Source: Symsagittifera roscoffensis
Taxonomy: Eukaryota > Xenacoelomorpha > Acoela > Convolutidae
Reading direction: 5' to 3'
NCBI RefSeq assembly: GCF_963678635.1
Contig: NC_087063.1
Coordinates: forward strand, 70,951,617 to 71,015,616
Length of the DNA: 64,000 nucleotides
Shown here: positions 1-12,153 of the stretch, one piece after another
How positions within the stretch are numbered: position 1 is the first letter of the stretch
Layout: every line of letters starts with the position of its first letter
Translations under genes and position numbers: made by a program
Notes under the pieces: generated by a model
What the model was told of the DNA's origin: nothing
Databases searched by the model: none
The model's input: the letters and a program-made list of their open reading frames with translations, nothing else

Positions 1-990
1 AACAACGTAACATTATAATCTGATTGTAGCATCGAAAAAAATTGGTGTAAATTGTCATTTTTGACACGAAAGTTACTCAAAAAGAGCGAAAGGGAGTCCC
101 TCAAGTGAAATTCGGCCGGTCAGAATACATTTATAGACAAAAACGCCCAAATTGCTACTAGCGGGATCAAATTACTCAGAGAGAGTAAAATACTGCAGTT
201 TTCAAAGTATTTCAATGTCGTCCTTTTAAATTCAGCTGAAACAAATTCACAATTAAAATTATTTGAAAAGTATAGTTCCTAAAGGCAAAATGACAACATA
301 TGGTTTGAGTTGAATGAATCAAAATAAGTCGTCTGGCAATCTAAAAGATACCTATCTTCAAGATCCTTGAAAACAGAATTTAAATTTTTGAGATAGTGAC
401 GTTGATTTGTTTTTGATTAAGCTAGCTGCCGTAAACTAGTTAACGGTAAGTATTTGTCTCATTAAATTAATTGTTATAACTTGGAAGAAGACAGCGTCTC
501 GAATCGGGTGAAAAACATGATTGTTGCAATTGTTCGTTTAATTTGTTAAAAGTATTCACGATAAAGTTTTGTAAAAATTTGGGGAAAAAACGTATCCATC
601 GTCTCTTGTATAATTTCGCACTGTTTTCAGTTGTTTATCGATAAAATTTGGAAATGCAAATGTTTTAATTATTTCATCTGCTATTTCGAGGCGTTTATTT
701 CTTGTTTAAATTTTTTTAGTCAAACAGCCCGGATGCCAAACTCGTAGTTTGATTATTTAGTTTGACGAGCGCATGTAACCAGCGCCCATTTAAGCTATGA
801 CTTATTTGCAAGAGCTCAACATCGCTACCACAATGATGTTTAGAATAAAAATTACATAACAATAAAGGCTGCTCGTGTCAAGGTGAAGCTCTTTTTTCCG
901 ACCATTTTCTCAGATGTTTCAAGAAAATTATGTTGAAAACACTTTTGGAAAAAATGAATATGATTGTTTTCCGCAATGATTACAAAAATA
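1..990. other. AT-rich DNA without a recognised gene
   Basis: No reading frame of note and no coding-like composition on either strand. Around 866-905 there is a stretch resembling a decayed left end of the hairpin-ended element family that is intact just downstream (a GCTGCTCGTGTCA-like motif followed by a CCGAC-like motif). Nothing else is recognised. Confidence 0.5.
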
Positions 991-1474
991 TACAAGACTG
1001 CTCGTATCAGGGCGAAGCCCGGAATGTTCCGACTGCCTTTTAATGTTTAATGAAATGTAATAAAAATGAAAAAAAAAAATTGCAAAATTTGAAATTTTTT
1101 ATGAAAATCATCCCCCCACATGCCATATAAAGTACAAAAGGATAGATTTCGCTCCTTGTAACAAATCAATTATGGCAAATAAGCTTCTTCCAACTAATTT
1201 GGAACGATTTCTAAGACGGATTAAATCTCCGCTTACGCGTTAATAGCGCGAATTATATCGCGCGTTAATTGTCCCAAATTGGTCAAAATGGCAATCTTTA
1301 AACCCTCATAACTTCACGAAAAATGATCACAGGTGAAATATCTTTTCAAATATAAGCTCAGGACAACAATAGCTTTCGAATGATAAAAAAAATTCCGTCA
1401 AAAATGGCTAGTTAAAAAAAAACCCACCCCGAGCACAAATATTCCGTTACTTTCGTATCGAAAGTCGGAACAAC
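991..1474 (+). mobile_element. hairpin-ended non-autonomous element, copy 1
   Basis: About 480 bp with no coding capacity. The left end begins ACAAGACTGCTCG and carries a 7-bp stem-loop, here slightly mutated from TCAGGGCGAAGCCCTGA, followed by TGTTCCGACT. The centre has the palindrome GCGCGAATTATATCGCGC. The right end has the stem-loop ACTTTCGTATCGAAAGT and finishes AGTCGGAACA, an exact inverted copy of the left TGTTCCGACT. The same order of motifs recurs in copies at 1626, 17680, 26633 and, inverted, at 43048. The transposon class is not clear. It resembles a MITE but the hairpins are unusual. Confidence 0.75.
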
Positions 1475-1625
1475 AAGTCGCATTAGTTAACCCAATATTT
1501 GGAGCAATTCACGTGCCTCTTTCATTTGGAATTCTTTCTGAGCAGGAATAATTCACCAAATTTGTTAGAGCGGTAATTATCTGAAATGGCTTGACTTTCG
1601 AACAATTTAGCTAGCACTAAAATTA

Positions 1626-2160
1626 ACAAGACTGCTCGTATCAGGGCGAAGCCCTGAATGTTCCGACTGCCTTTTAAGTTTTATGGAGCAGCAGTAATAA
1701 CATTAAAAAAATAAATGAAATAAAATAAAATGAAAAAAAAAAATTTCTAAAATTTGAAAATTTTAATGAAAATCATCCCCCCACACGCCATATAAAGTAC
1801 AAAAAGAGAGATTTCGTTCCTTGTAACAAATCAATTATGGCAAATAAGCTTCGTTCAACCAATTTGGAACGATTTATAAGACGGATTAAATATCCTCTTA
1901 CGCGTTAATAGCGCGAATTATATCGCGCGTTAATTGTCCCAAATTGGTCAAAATGGCAATCTTTAAACCCTCATAACTTTACGAAAAATAATCACAGGTG
2001 AAATATCTTTTCAAATTTGAGCTCAGGACAACAATACCTTTTGAATGATATAAAAAAATTCCGTCAAAAATGGCTAGTTAAAAAGTCGAAATTTGTCGGA
2101 GAAAAAAAAACCCACCCCGAGCACAAATATTCCGTCACTTTCGTATCGAAAGTCGGAACA
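1626..2160 (+). mobile_element. hairpin-ended non-autonomous element, copy 2
   Basis: Second copy, same orientation as copy 1 and only about 150 bp from it. The left hairpin TCAGGGCGAAGCCCTGA is perfect, TGTTCCGACT follows, the central GCGCGAATTATATCGCGC palindrome is intact, and the right end carries ACTTTCGTATCGAAAGT and AGTCGGAACA. The body differs from copy 1 by scattered substitutions and small indels. No target-site duplication could be identified. Confidence 0.75.
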
Positions 2161-2394
2161 ATAACAGCTCTTGTTCAGTGTTAAGGATGAAATGATTTAT
2201 CAATTATTTTGGTTCTGTGGTATTGAGCAGGAAAACGCGTTAATATTTATTCCCCCTCGATTTCGATTCCTGTTTGACTTCGATTATTCCCAAGTACAAC
2301 TTAAAATTTGCAAAAAGGAAAATATATCACGCTCTCAATTATGAGTTTTCTCAATCAGAAACATGAAACGTTGGAAAGCGTTATTAACATCAAA

Positions 2395-4020
2395 CAATTG
2401 TGCAAGTGTTTCTGAGAAAACAAATTTTGAAAGCAAATACGTTTCACGCATTCATAAATGCTCACGCGTCTTTTGGGAAACAGTTTTCGGAAGCATGCAT
2501 GAAAACATTTTGATGTACAAGCATTTCTGAGAAATCAAGTTTTGAAAGGGAATTAATTTGACATACCTAAAAGATGTACCAGCGTTTTTGAGAAAACAAA
2601 TTTTAAAAGCAAACACGTTTATGAAATCTAACATGATCTATAAACATTTCTGGAAAACAGGTTTTTTAGGCAAGCACAAACTTTGAGGACATCTAAAAAA
2701 ATGTACAAGCTTTACTGAGAATAAAATTTTTGGAACCATATGAGTTTGAATCATAGTCTTTGCACAAAATTGGTTTAAAAGAAGTAAAAAAAGGTTTCTG
2801 AGAAAACAAGTATAGGTTGTAAATGCATTTAAATTATCAAAAAAATGTGCAAGCATATCTGAGAAAACAAATTTTAGTTGCAAACACCATTGAGTCATCA
2901 AGAAATGGTACAGGCATCTGTGAGACAACAAATATCGGAAGCAAATTCGGTTAAACCAACTTTAAAATTCACAAGCTAATAACATGTTTCGCTTTAAATG
3001 TTTTGAGGACTAAGAAGCATCCGAGAAAACATTTTTTTTTCAATCAGAAAAGTTTTAAAACGAACGAAAAGTTTTTAAGCAAGAACTTATAAAAGCTCTA
3101 ACATGTACAAGCGTTTCTGGAGTTTTTTTCTTGAAAGCAATTACGTTTAAGCATCGAATAGATTTGAAAGAGTTTAAGATGTACAAGTGTTTCTGAGAAA
3201 ACAAAATTTAATCTCAATAAAAATTGGAACATCTAACAAATTTACAAGTGTTTCTGAAAAAAAAAATCCGGATGCAGTTTTTTCAGGCAAATACATTTAA
3301 ACATCTGAAATATCTATAGCATATGCTTTTTGTAAAGCAGGCAAATTTTTTTAAGAAATCTAAAAATGTACAATAGGTTCTGAAATAACAATTTTTGAAA
3401 GCAAACAAATTGGAAACATCTGAAAAATGATTAATCGTTTCCGAAAAAAAATTTGAAGTCCAAATTGTTTAAACTTGAAATACATCTACAAAAGTTTTTG
3501 ACAAACATTTTTTGTCAGGCAAGCAACAAATACGTTTAAGACACCTACAGAATAAACAAGTGTTTCTGAGAAAAAAATTAGGAGCAAATATTTTAAATTA
3601 TCTAAAAGGTACAAAAAACTTGCAAAGATGCAGTTTATTAGAGCAAACTCGCTTAGCACATCTAAAAGATGTACAAGCTTTTCCGAAAAAAAATCAGAAA
3701 CAAATACACTTGAAACTTCTGAAAGCTGCTTAAGAGTTTCAGGGAACACAATTTTTGGAAATAGATACGTCGTTCAAAACTTCTGAAAGAGACACAACCG
3801 GTGCTCAGAAGTCAATTTACTGAAAAGAATTAAGTTCAATTATATACAAGATGTATAACCGTTTCTGAGAAAATAGGTTTCGACTGCAAATACAATTGAA
3901 ACTTCTGAAAGACGTTCAAGAGTATCAGAAAATACAGTTTTTGGAAACAATTACGTTTAAAACATCTAAAAGATGTAAAACTGATTCTGAAAAAACAATT
4001 ATTCTAACAAATATTCGCAC
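2395..4020. repeat. degenerate satellite, period about 63 bp
   Basis: The motif TTTCTGAGAAAACAA recurs at 2409, 2524, 2587, 2646, 2793, 2858 and onward at about 59-65 bp spacing, usually preceded by a GATGTACAAG-like motif and followed by GAAAGCAAATACGTTTAAA and CATCTAAAAG-like motifs. About 25 diverged monomers fit the interval. The short minus-strand frames here (for example 2638-2931, 3486-3749) merely reflect the repeat, since a period of 63 is a multiple of three. I do not regard them as genes. Confidence 0.8.
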
Positions 4021-5930
4021 ATCAAAAAACACAAAAAACGTGCGTTAATAGAAAAAACATTAAGTAAAAAAAGTTTAAAATTTTTAAATACAGTAAAAAG
4101 AAAAAAGTTTTTGCCTTAAACAAACCTAAAAATTATTATAGTTCAGATTTCAAAAGAAAAATGAAAGAAAAATCTAATTTTGTTTTGAATTTACTTGTTT
4201 TGTAAAAATCCTAAAAAGTAATTTCAAAACTTTTTGTCAAAAAACAGAATTTTTTTCGATTGTAATTTGAATTTTGAAGTATAATGTATAATTTATTCTT
4301 ATGAATTCTCCATAAACGCTCAATTTTCTTTTCGCTTTTAATGCGGACGGCATTTTCTGTGCCACATGCAATTGATCAATAAAAACAATTTTGCCTGCAA
4401 AGTGCAAAACGAAGGAGCAAAATCTGGTATTTTTGCTGAAGAAAATCAAATTTTCAGCTGAAAAGTTCGCTACTCTCCACACGCTAACTTTATAAGCTTT
4501 GAAATTTGAATAAAAATACCAAACCAGTTATCTCAATATTGCGAAAATTTTGAAAAAACTCTCCAATGTGGATCCAAACACTATTGGAAAGTGTATTATA
4601 GTGAGAAAATACTTCGTCACTATATCAACATTTAGGTTTTGTGAGATGTCAGATTTTGCTTGGAGAAGAAAAAAGGTACGAAGTGAAAACGCCCGAATAC
4701 AGAGTGGACGCAATAATTATTTTGTCGGCTCATTAAAAAATAATTCAAATTATTGATTTATGAAGTTGGAGTTTATTTGCGCCCTAATCAAACAAAGAGA
4801 AACAGGGATAGCTGGTTCCGACTCCATTCAATATGGATTAGAGAATTAGAGAATTAATTCAACGGTTGATCGTATACAGTACTTAAGCAATTGGTTGAGG
4901 TGTAACTAGATAGCTCCTTGTAAACATGTGAAGTAAATTGGTGGATGGCTAGTTGAAGTGAGCTCAAGTTTGAAGTTAGTTTAGACCTAAATTAAATTGT
5001 TGTTTATCTTCTTAATCGTTTTGCGCTTAGCTAATGAACAGTTTTTCAAAAGAGTTGTTTCATGTCTGCATCTTTTGAAATAATTTAGAGCAAAGCTACT
5101 ACAACTGATGAGTTGTGAAATACTGGCTGAGGTGAGAACTCCAACTTTATTTATGCCTTTGCGATTTTCAAATAGATCTGATTAATTGCGGTGTCAAGTT
5201 AAATATAAATTCTTGACTCTTTCTTCATCGCAGCTTGCTGGTTATACAAAATATAAAAGATACACAAAATTTTGTTAGAATCCTGTAGTACTGCTATTTG
5301 AGAAATCTAATTTTGTCACTCAACGCTCTTTTTTATTTGAAAAAAGCTTGTCGATTGATACTTGATCAAATGATACTTTTTGTAGTCTTCAATTTGATAG
5401 CGATAGAAAAAAGCACTGTCAAAAACGATTTCATGTTTAGCAAAAAAAAAATCCTATCAAAATGAAGTTCAACAAATAACTCAACTTCAGTTCTAGAAAA
5501 TTCAATGACTTAAATTTTTAGGAAGCTTTTGTTTAAAAAAACTAAATGAAACTAGTCAACAACTGATTTTTTCCCATTGGAGCCCTACAGCCTAGTAAAA
5601 AAAGAAATTATAAAACTCACACCAGGTTTTCACTTATATGGCGGGGGTTATGGGTAATTGGGGTTCTCTAATTTGAAAGGCCCTAACAAAGATTCGCATG
5701 TTTTAATATGCTCAGGAGTGGATTTTTTGAGGCGGTGGCGGACATAACCCCTTCCAATTGAAGATTCAAGCAATCACCAATCGTAGTTTCCCCCTTTGGT
5801 ATTAATTCATGACATTCATTTTTTTCGTACTGTTTTTTTTACCGCTTGTATACAAGAATACTGAATACTTTAATCCAGCTTTCAGAGAATTTTTCAGTTG
5901 AGCTTTCGAAAAATACAATCGAGCCGTCCT
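4021..5930. other. AT-rich DNA without a recognised gene
   Basis: Small frames at 4237-4482 (minus) and 4528-4756 (both strands) have no recognisable motifs and the base composition of their surroundings. A weak inverted pair, GGGGTTATG near 5645 and CATAACCCC near 5745, may mark a decayed small element but is too short to call. Confidence 0.4.
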
Positions 5931-5934
5931 TTAT

Positions 5935-6112
5935 CACGTCTCAAATACTGAACCATCTCATCTCAAATACTGATGAGTGCGATGATGATTTCTGAACCAA
6001 CTGAACCATCTCATCTCAAACACTGATGCGTGACTTAACTGCCATTTCAAACCTGAACTGCCATTTCAAACCCTGAACTGCCATTTCAAACCATTTCAAA
6101 CCCTAAAGGGCT
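5935..6112. repeat. short tandem direct repeats
   Basis: Two short repeats lie side by side. One is built on CTGAACCATCTCATCTCAAA, with copies near 5950 and 6006. The other is built on CTGCCATTTCAAACC, with at least three copies between 6040 and 6108, some separated by CCTGAA. They abut the stop codon of the minus-strand frame at 6115. Confidence 0.7.
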
Positions 6113-6114
6113 TT

Positions 6115-6357
6115 CTATGATTGTATTTTCCGATCCCAAAAAATCATCCGATCATCAGATAAAGATATAGATTTGACATCCGCACGGTTAATCAATGATT
6201 TAAGAATCGTTTGTGGATTCCGCTGATAAATGGATAACTCCTTGCTTTCAAATTGCGCGTTGCTATAGATAATAATTCCACCTCTAGCTTTTAATTGTTC
6301 ATAAGCTAGTTCAGTAATAGACAAAATTCGGCTTCCACTTACACTTGCGAATTCCAC
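6115..6357 (-). pseudogene. coding-like fragment, 80 codons, function unknown
   Basis: Minus-strand frame of 80 codons ending in TAG. Its amino-acid composition looks like a real protein rather than random AT-rich translation: it has a mixed helix-like segment SITELAYEQLKARGG, then hydrophobic and polar alternation, and ends SDDRMIFWDRKIQS. The first dozen residues come from a GGAATTC-CACTTAC repeat that runs upstream, so the true beginning is lost or lies in another exon. No family is recognised. It could be the last exon of a host gene, a decayed transposon or viral protein fragment, or chance. There is no second copy in this window. Confidence 0.3.
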
Positions 6358-6530
6358 TTACATTTTGCGGAATCCACTTACAGTTGCGGAATCCAGAACA
6401 ACTAGCTATTTTTGCTTGGTGCCGAATCCGCGACAAAACAAATGTGCATGTGCCAATTAAATTTACGTTACAGGTATTTGTAAGCGGAATCCACTAAATT
6501 TTGTTAGTGGAATCCACTTACATTTGGAAC
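6333..6530. repeat. GGAATTCCACTTAC-type short repeats with a hairpin
   Basis: Several copies of a roughly 22-bp motif of the form GGAATCCACTTACATTTGC occur from 6333 to 6395 and again at 6486-6525. Two copies face each other, with GGAATCCACTAA at 6486-6497 and TTAGTGGAATCC at 6504-6515, giving an imperfect hairpin. This may be the end of a small non-autonomous element. Confidence 0.5.
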
Positions 6531-6841
6531 ATATTTAAAGACTTGTCTCTGGAACCCAGGAACATACAGACACCAAAATGTGCGCCTATCTAGTGCCCAG
6601 TTTGACCTCGTAATGAGGGATTAGAAAAATGATAGTTTTCAAAAACGAGTCGGGCTCACTGTTTATCTTAAACTTGAAAAAATCAATTAGGGAATTAGGA
6701 TATACAAAAAAGACATGAAACTGGGGAAACCAGTTTTTTAAAAGGTATTGAATATTTGCCAAAACCATTAAATTCATTTTCAGGGCTAAGCCTATTGTAA
6801 AACTTAATCACGCAATGGCAAAGGTTTTACAAGCTTTTAAA

Positions 6842-6864
6842 ATGATGATGATGATGATGATGAT
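6842..6864. repeat. (ATG)n trinucleotide microsatellite
   Basis: About seven and a half uninterrupted ATG/TGA units. Confidence 0.9.
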
Positions 6865-6865
6865 T

Positions 6866-7503
6866 TGTTGTGTTTTGCAATCCTACAGTAAAGTAAAATT
6901 TTTGACTAACGCGGTTCAATCCATTTAAAAAACTAGCGAAAAAAATTGCCTGGGAAAATAAACTCTATGCTAAACAATTGGTGGTACAGCATATGATACC
7001 AAACGGTGAAACAAAGCCGATGCAAAAAAAGAGATTTTCAATTGGTAAAAAATTCAGTTTTAGAGAATAATTATAACCGGATTGGTATATCTTCACATTA
7101 ATTGACACTCAAAAATCTTTCCTTTGTTGAATCTATTTGCTTTGTAATATAAGGATAGTTTAATTTGAGCGTCAAATAACTAGACAATGCAATTAAGCCA
7201 TGAGCCGGAAAAATTATTTGCATAAAAAATACAACAGAAAAAAAAACACAATTTTATGTCCCTTTCGAAAAACAAAGCCGCGTAATTTTTTTGCTCACTA
7301 ACGATGTAAAACTAGGCCAGTAAACCAATACGAAAACATAAATTTTTAAATCAATATAAACAAGAGATAACTAACTACATTGAACTGGAACCTGTAAACT
7401 TACAACCAATTTTAAAAAAAATTAAAACGGACAATTAAAACGCAGACCTGATCAAAATAAATCTGTTGGTTGCCAAGCGTACAGATTTGAGAGAATGATT
7501 CGA
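6866..7503. other. AT-rich DNA without a recognised gene
   Basis: Nothing recognised on either strand between the trinucleotide repeat and the start of the 1.6-kb tandem array. Confidence 0.4.
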
Positions 7504-10500
7504 TGATTCTGTGAGACAAATTGCTTGATTGCGAAAAAGTCTATGTTCCAAGTTAAGCGTAATCAGATTTCAACAAGGGGTTATAAGAACGAATTTGATG
7601 ATTTTAATACCACTTTCTGAAAAAAATACAAAATTGTGCTTTCAAGGGTATTCTTTTCTTATTGAAATAGCTGTTAATTGACTTTGGTGTAATAACTGAT
7701 TACAAGTCCGAATGATGGCTCATTCAAAGGTCGGGTTCGAAGGCTTCGCACCGCCGCTTGGTTTATCTCTCAAACAAAGTATTCAAGCTAGCAGATGGAA
7801 AATCAAACCAGCAAATAAGGTTAAGAAATGAACCAAAAAAATCAAAAAAATGAAAATTTTTTCTGCAACGATGTTTGATCTGAGAAAAACACGTCAAGAT
7901 ACACAGTGGTCTTACACTCCCTTATCCTAAAAATTACAAAAAGATGAAAACAAAATTTTTCTTCAAGTGAGACAAATTTATGTCATTATGCCGACAAAAC
8001 ATAAATTGAATTCTTTCATACTAAATAAAATTTAAGCGCAAGAAAAAGAGAAAAGACCTTTAGACCTCTCGATCAAGTGCTACTGAGAAGCTAAGAAATT
8101 TGGATTCATTTTTTAAACTATCTTATGAATCAAGCGTTTCTGATAAACAAGTTCAAGCTGTTAATCCAAAAAGAGTCTATTTTCCGATTAAATAATGCTT
8201 GCTAATTGCAAGCGTAAAAATGGGTCCGGACAGTTTCTTTTAGAAAAACGCAAAAAATGCAGTTGCAAGAGCTATTTAAGTTACAAAACATCAGCCTTTC
8301 CGCTTAGGTTTCAGTTAGAGGGTCAAAAGATTTGTAAAAAGTCTAGTTCTGGTTTTAAATATGAGAAACAATTTGCGGTTTCAAGCAAATTGTCAAAAAT
8401 TTAAATTGATTTCAAAAATTTATTTTTTAAAACCCAAGTTTGTTTGCAACAAGTCTGAAACAAAAAAATCTCAAAAAACTTTAAAACACTAAAATCAAGT
8501 TTCTGCTAAAAAGTTTGAGCGTGTTGCTGTAGGTTTAATTGAAGTTTAATCTCTTCAACAAAACTTCTTAATCAAACTTTTTTAGTGCAAAAAAATATTC
8601 TTGGAGCAAATTTTTTTCGAACGGAAGATTAATCATATACAATCGAATCGGTTGTAGCCATTATGTTATTGCAGAAAAATTCATTTACGATTTTTCCTTT
8701 TTCCAAAATTCAGATACTTTTCATTAATTTTTGAAAAAAATACCGCTTTATTTTCTAAATGTTTCTCTGTTTTCAGAAAAGAATACTGATTAGGTCCAGA
8801 GATAAGAAAACTCTACATTCTATTCTTTTTCGCATTTGTAGTTACCAAAATCCATTCAACGCCGAGTTTAAATTTTTGTATAACTTTTAGTCTTCAAATA
8901 GTCTCATTGTTGAAAATATTGAAAAAATAATGTTTAATTGAAATTAAAAGAGGTTTAATTGAAGGCTGTAGGTTTAATTGAAATTTAATCTCTTCAGCAA
9001 AAAAGTATCTCAACCAAACTTTTTTACGGCAAAAAAGTACTCTTGGAGCAATTTTTTTTCGAACGGAAGATAAATCATATACAATCTGTTATAGCCATTA
9101 TGCTATTGCAGCAAAATTCATGATTCTGTGAGACAAATTGCTTGATTGCGAAAAAGTCTATGTTCCAAAATAAGCGTAATCAGATTTCAACAAGGGGTTA
9201 TAAGAACGAATTTGATGATTTTAATACCATTTTCTGAAAAAAATACAAAATTGTGCTTTCAAGGGTATTCTTTTCTTATTGAAATAGCTGTTAATTGACT
9301 TTGGTGTAATAACTGATTACAAGTCCGAATGATGGCTCATTCAAAGGTCGGGTTCGAAGGCTTCGCACCGCCGCTTGGTTTATCTCTCAAACAAAGTATT
9401 CGAGCTAGCAGATGGAAAATCAAACCAGCAAATAAGGTTAAGAAATGAACCAAAAAAATCAAAAAAATGAAAATTTTTTCTGCAACGATGTTTGATCTGG
9501 GAAAAACACGTCAAGATACACAGTGGTCTTACACTCCCTTATCCTAAAAATTACAAAAAGATGAAAACAAAATTTTTCTTCAAGTGAGACAAATTTATGT
9601 CATTATGCCGACAAAACAAATTGAATTCTTTCATACTAAATAAAATTTAAGCGCAAGAAAAAGAGAAAAGACCTTTAGACCTCTCGATCAAGTGCTACTG
9701 AGAAGCTAAGAAATTTGGATTCATTTTTTAAACTATCTTATGAACCAAGCGTTTCTGATAAACAAGTTCAAGCTGTTAATCCAAAAGGAGTCTATTTTCC
9801 GATTAAATAATGCTTGCTAATTGCAAGCGTAAAAATGGGTCCGGACAGTTTCTTTTAGAAAAACGCAAAAAATGCAGTTGCAAGAGCTATTTAAGTTACA
9901 AAACATCAGCTTTTCCGTTTAGGTTTCAGTTAGAGTGTCAAAAGATTTGTAAAAAGTCTAGTTCTGGTTTTAAATATGAGAAACAATTTGCGGTTTCAAG
10001 CAAATTGTCAAAAATTTAAATTGATTTCAAAAATTTATTTCTTAAAACCCAAGTTTGTTTGCAACAAGTCTGAAACAAAAAAATCTCAAAAAACTTTAAA
10101 ACACTAAAATCAAGTTTCTGCTAAAAAGTTTGAGCGTGTTGCTGTAGGTTTAATTGAAGTTTAATCTCTTCAACAAAACTTCTTAATCAAACTTTTTTAG
10201 TGCAAAAAAATATTCTTGGAGCATTTTTTTTTCGAACGGAAGATTAATCATATACAATCGAATCGGTTGTAGCCATTATGTTATTGTAGAAAAATTCATT
10301 TACGATTTTTCCTTTTTCCAAAATTCAGATACTTTTCATTAATTTTTGAAAAAAATACCGCTTTATTTTCTAAATGTTTCTCTGTTTTCAGAAAAGAATA
10401 CTGATTAGGTCCAGAGATAAGAAAACTCTACATTCTATTCTTTTTCGCATTTGTAGTTACCAAAATCCATTCAACGCCGAGTTTAAATTTTTGTATAACT

Positions 10501-12153
10501 TTTAGTCTTCAAATAGTCTCATTGTTGAAAATTTTGAAAAAATAATGTTTAATTGAAATTAAAAGAGGTTTAATTGAAGGCTCTAGGTTTAATTGAAATT
10601 TAATCTCTTCAACAAAAACGTATCTCAACCAAACTTTTTTACGGCAAAAAAGTACTCTTGGAGCAATTTATTTTCGAACGGAAGATTAATCATATACAAT
10701 CTGTTATAGCCATTATGCTATTGCAGCAAAATTCATGATTCTGTGAGACAAATTGCTTGATTGCGAAAAAGTCTATGTTCCAAAATAAGCGTAATCAGAT
10801 TTCAACAAGGGGTTATAAGAACGAATTTGATGATTTTAATACCATTTTCTGAAAAAAATACAAAATTGTGCTTTCAAGGGTATTCTTTTCTTATTGAAAT
10901 AGCTGTTAATTGACTTTGGTGTAATAACTGATTACAAGTCCGAATGATGGCTCATTCAAAGGTCGGGTTCGAAGGCTTCGCACCGCCGCTTGGTTTATCT
11001 CTCAAACAAAGTATTCGAGCTAGCAGATGGAAAATCAAACCAGCAAATAAGGTTAAGAAATGAACCAAAAAAATCAAAAAAATGAAAATTTTTTCTGCAA
11101 CGATGTTTGATCTGGGAAAAACACGTCAAGATACACAGTGGTCTTACACTCCCTTATCCTAAAAATTACAAAAAGATGAAAACAAAATTTTTCTTCAAGT
11201 GAGACAAAATTATGTCATTATGCCGACAAAACATAAATTGAATTCTTTCATACTAAAAAAAATTTAAGCGCAAGAAAAAGAGAAAAGACCTTTAGACCTC
11301 TCGATCAAGTGCTACTGAGAAGCTAAGAAATTTGGATTCATTTTTTAAACTATGTTATGAATCAAGCGTTTCTGATAAACAAGTTCAAGCTGTTAATCCA
11401 AAAGGAGTCTATTTTCCGATTAAATAATGCTTGCTAATTGCAAGCGTAAAAATGGGTCCGGACAGTTTCTTTTAGAAAAACGCAAAAAATGCAGTTGCAA
11501 GAGCTATTTAAGTTACAAAACATCAGCCTTTCCGCTTAGGTTTCAGTTAGAGGGTCAAAAGATTTGTAAAAAGTCTAGTTCTGGTTTTAAATATGAGAAA
11601 CAATTTGCGGTTTCAAGCAAATTGTCAAAAATTTAAATTGATTTCAAAAATTTATTTTTTAAAACCCAAGTTTGTTTGCAACAAGTCTGAAACAAAAAAA
11701 TCTCAAAAAACTTTAAAACACTAAAATCAAGTTTCTGCTAAAAAGTTTGAGCGTGTTGCTGTAGGTTTAATTGAAGTTTAATCTCTTCAACAAAACTTCT
11801 TAATCAAACTTTTTTAGTGCAAAAAAATATTCCTGGAGCAATTTTTTTTCGAACGGAAGATTAATCATATACAATCGGTTGTAGCCATTATGTTATTGCA
11901 AAAAAATTCATTTACGATTTTTCCTTTTTCCAAAATTCAGATACTTTTCATTAATTTTTGAAAAAATTACCGCTTTATTTTCTAAATGTTTCTCTGTTTT
12001 CAGAAACGAATACTGATTATGTCCAGAGATAAGAAAACTCTACATTCTATTCCTTGTCACATTTTTAGTTACCAAAATTCATTCATCGCCGAGTTTAATT
12101 TTTTGTCTAACTTTTAGTCTTCAAATAGTCTCATTGTTGAAAATATTGAAAAA
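7504..12153. repeat. tandem array of a 1.62-kb unit, about 2.9 copies
   Basis: The anchor GATTCTGTGAGACAAATTGC occurs at 7504, 9122 and 10738, so the period is 1,618 and then 1,616 bp. The units are nearly identical, with scattered substitutions and small indels. The third unit breaks off near 12153 after ATTGTTGAAAATATTGAAAA, where the sequence passes into the common part of the larger segmental duplication. A decayed partial fourth unit occurs at 21084-22245. Each unit contains a 69-codon frame (8195-8404, 9810-10019, 11427-11636). Changes between the first two are two replacements and one silent, and the copy near 21490 is broken by indels, so it is probably not a gene. Confidence 0.92.

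Noticed and set aside
7504-12153. Possible rDNA or histone-type gene array
   Set aside because: The tandem unit has no rRNA-like, 5S-like or histone-like sequence and is uniformly AT-rich.
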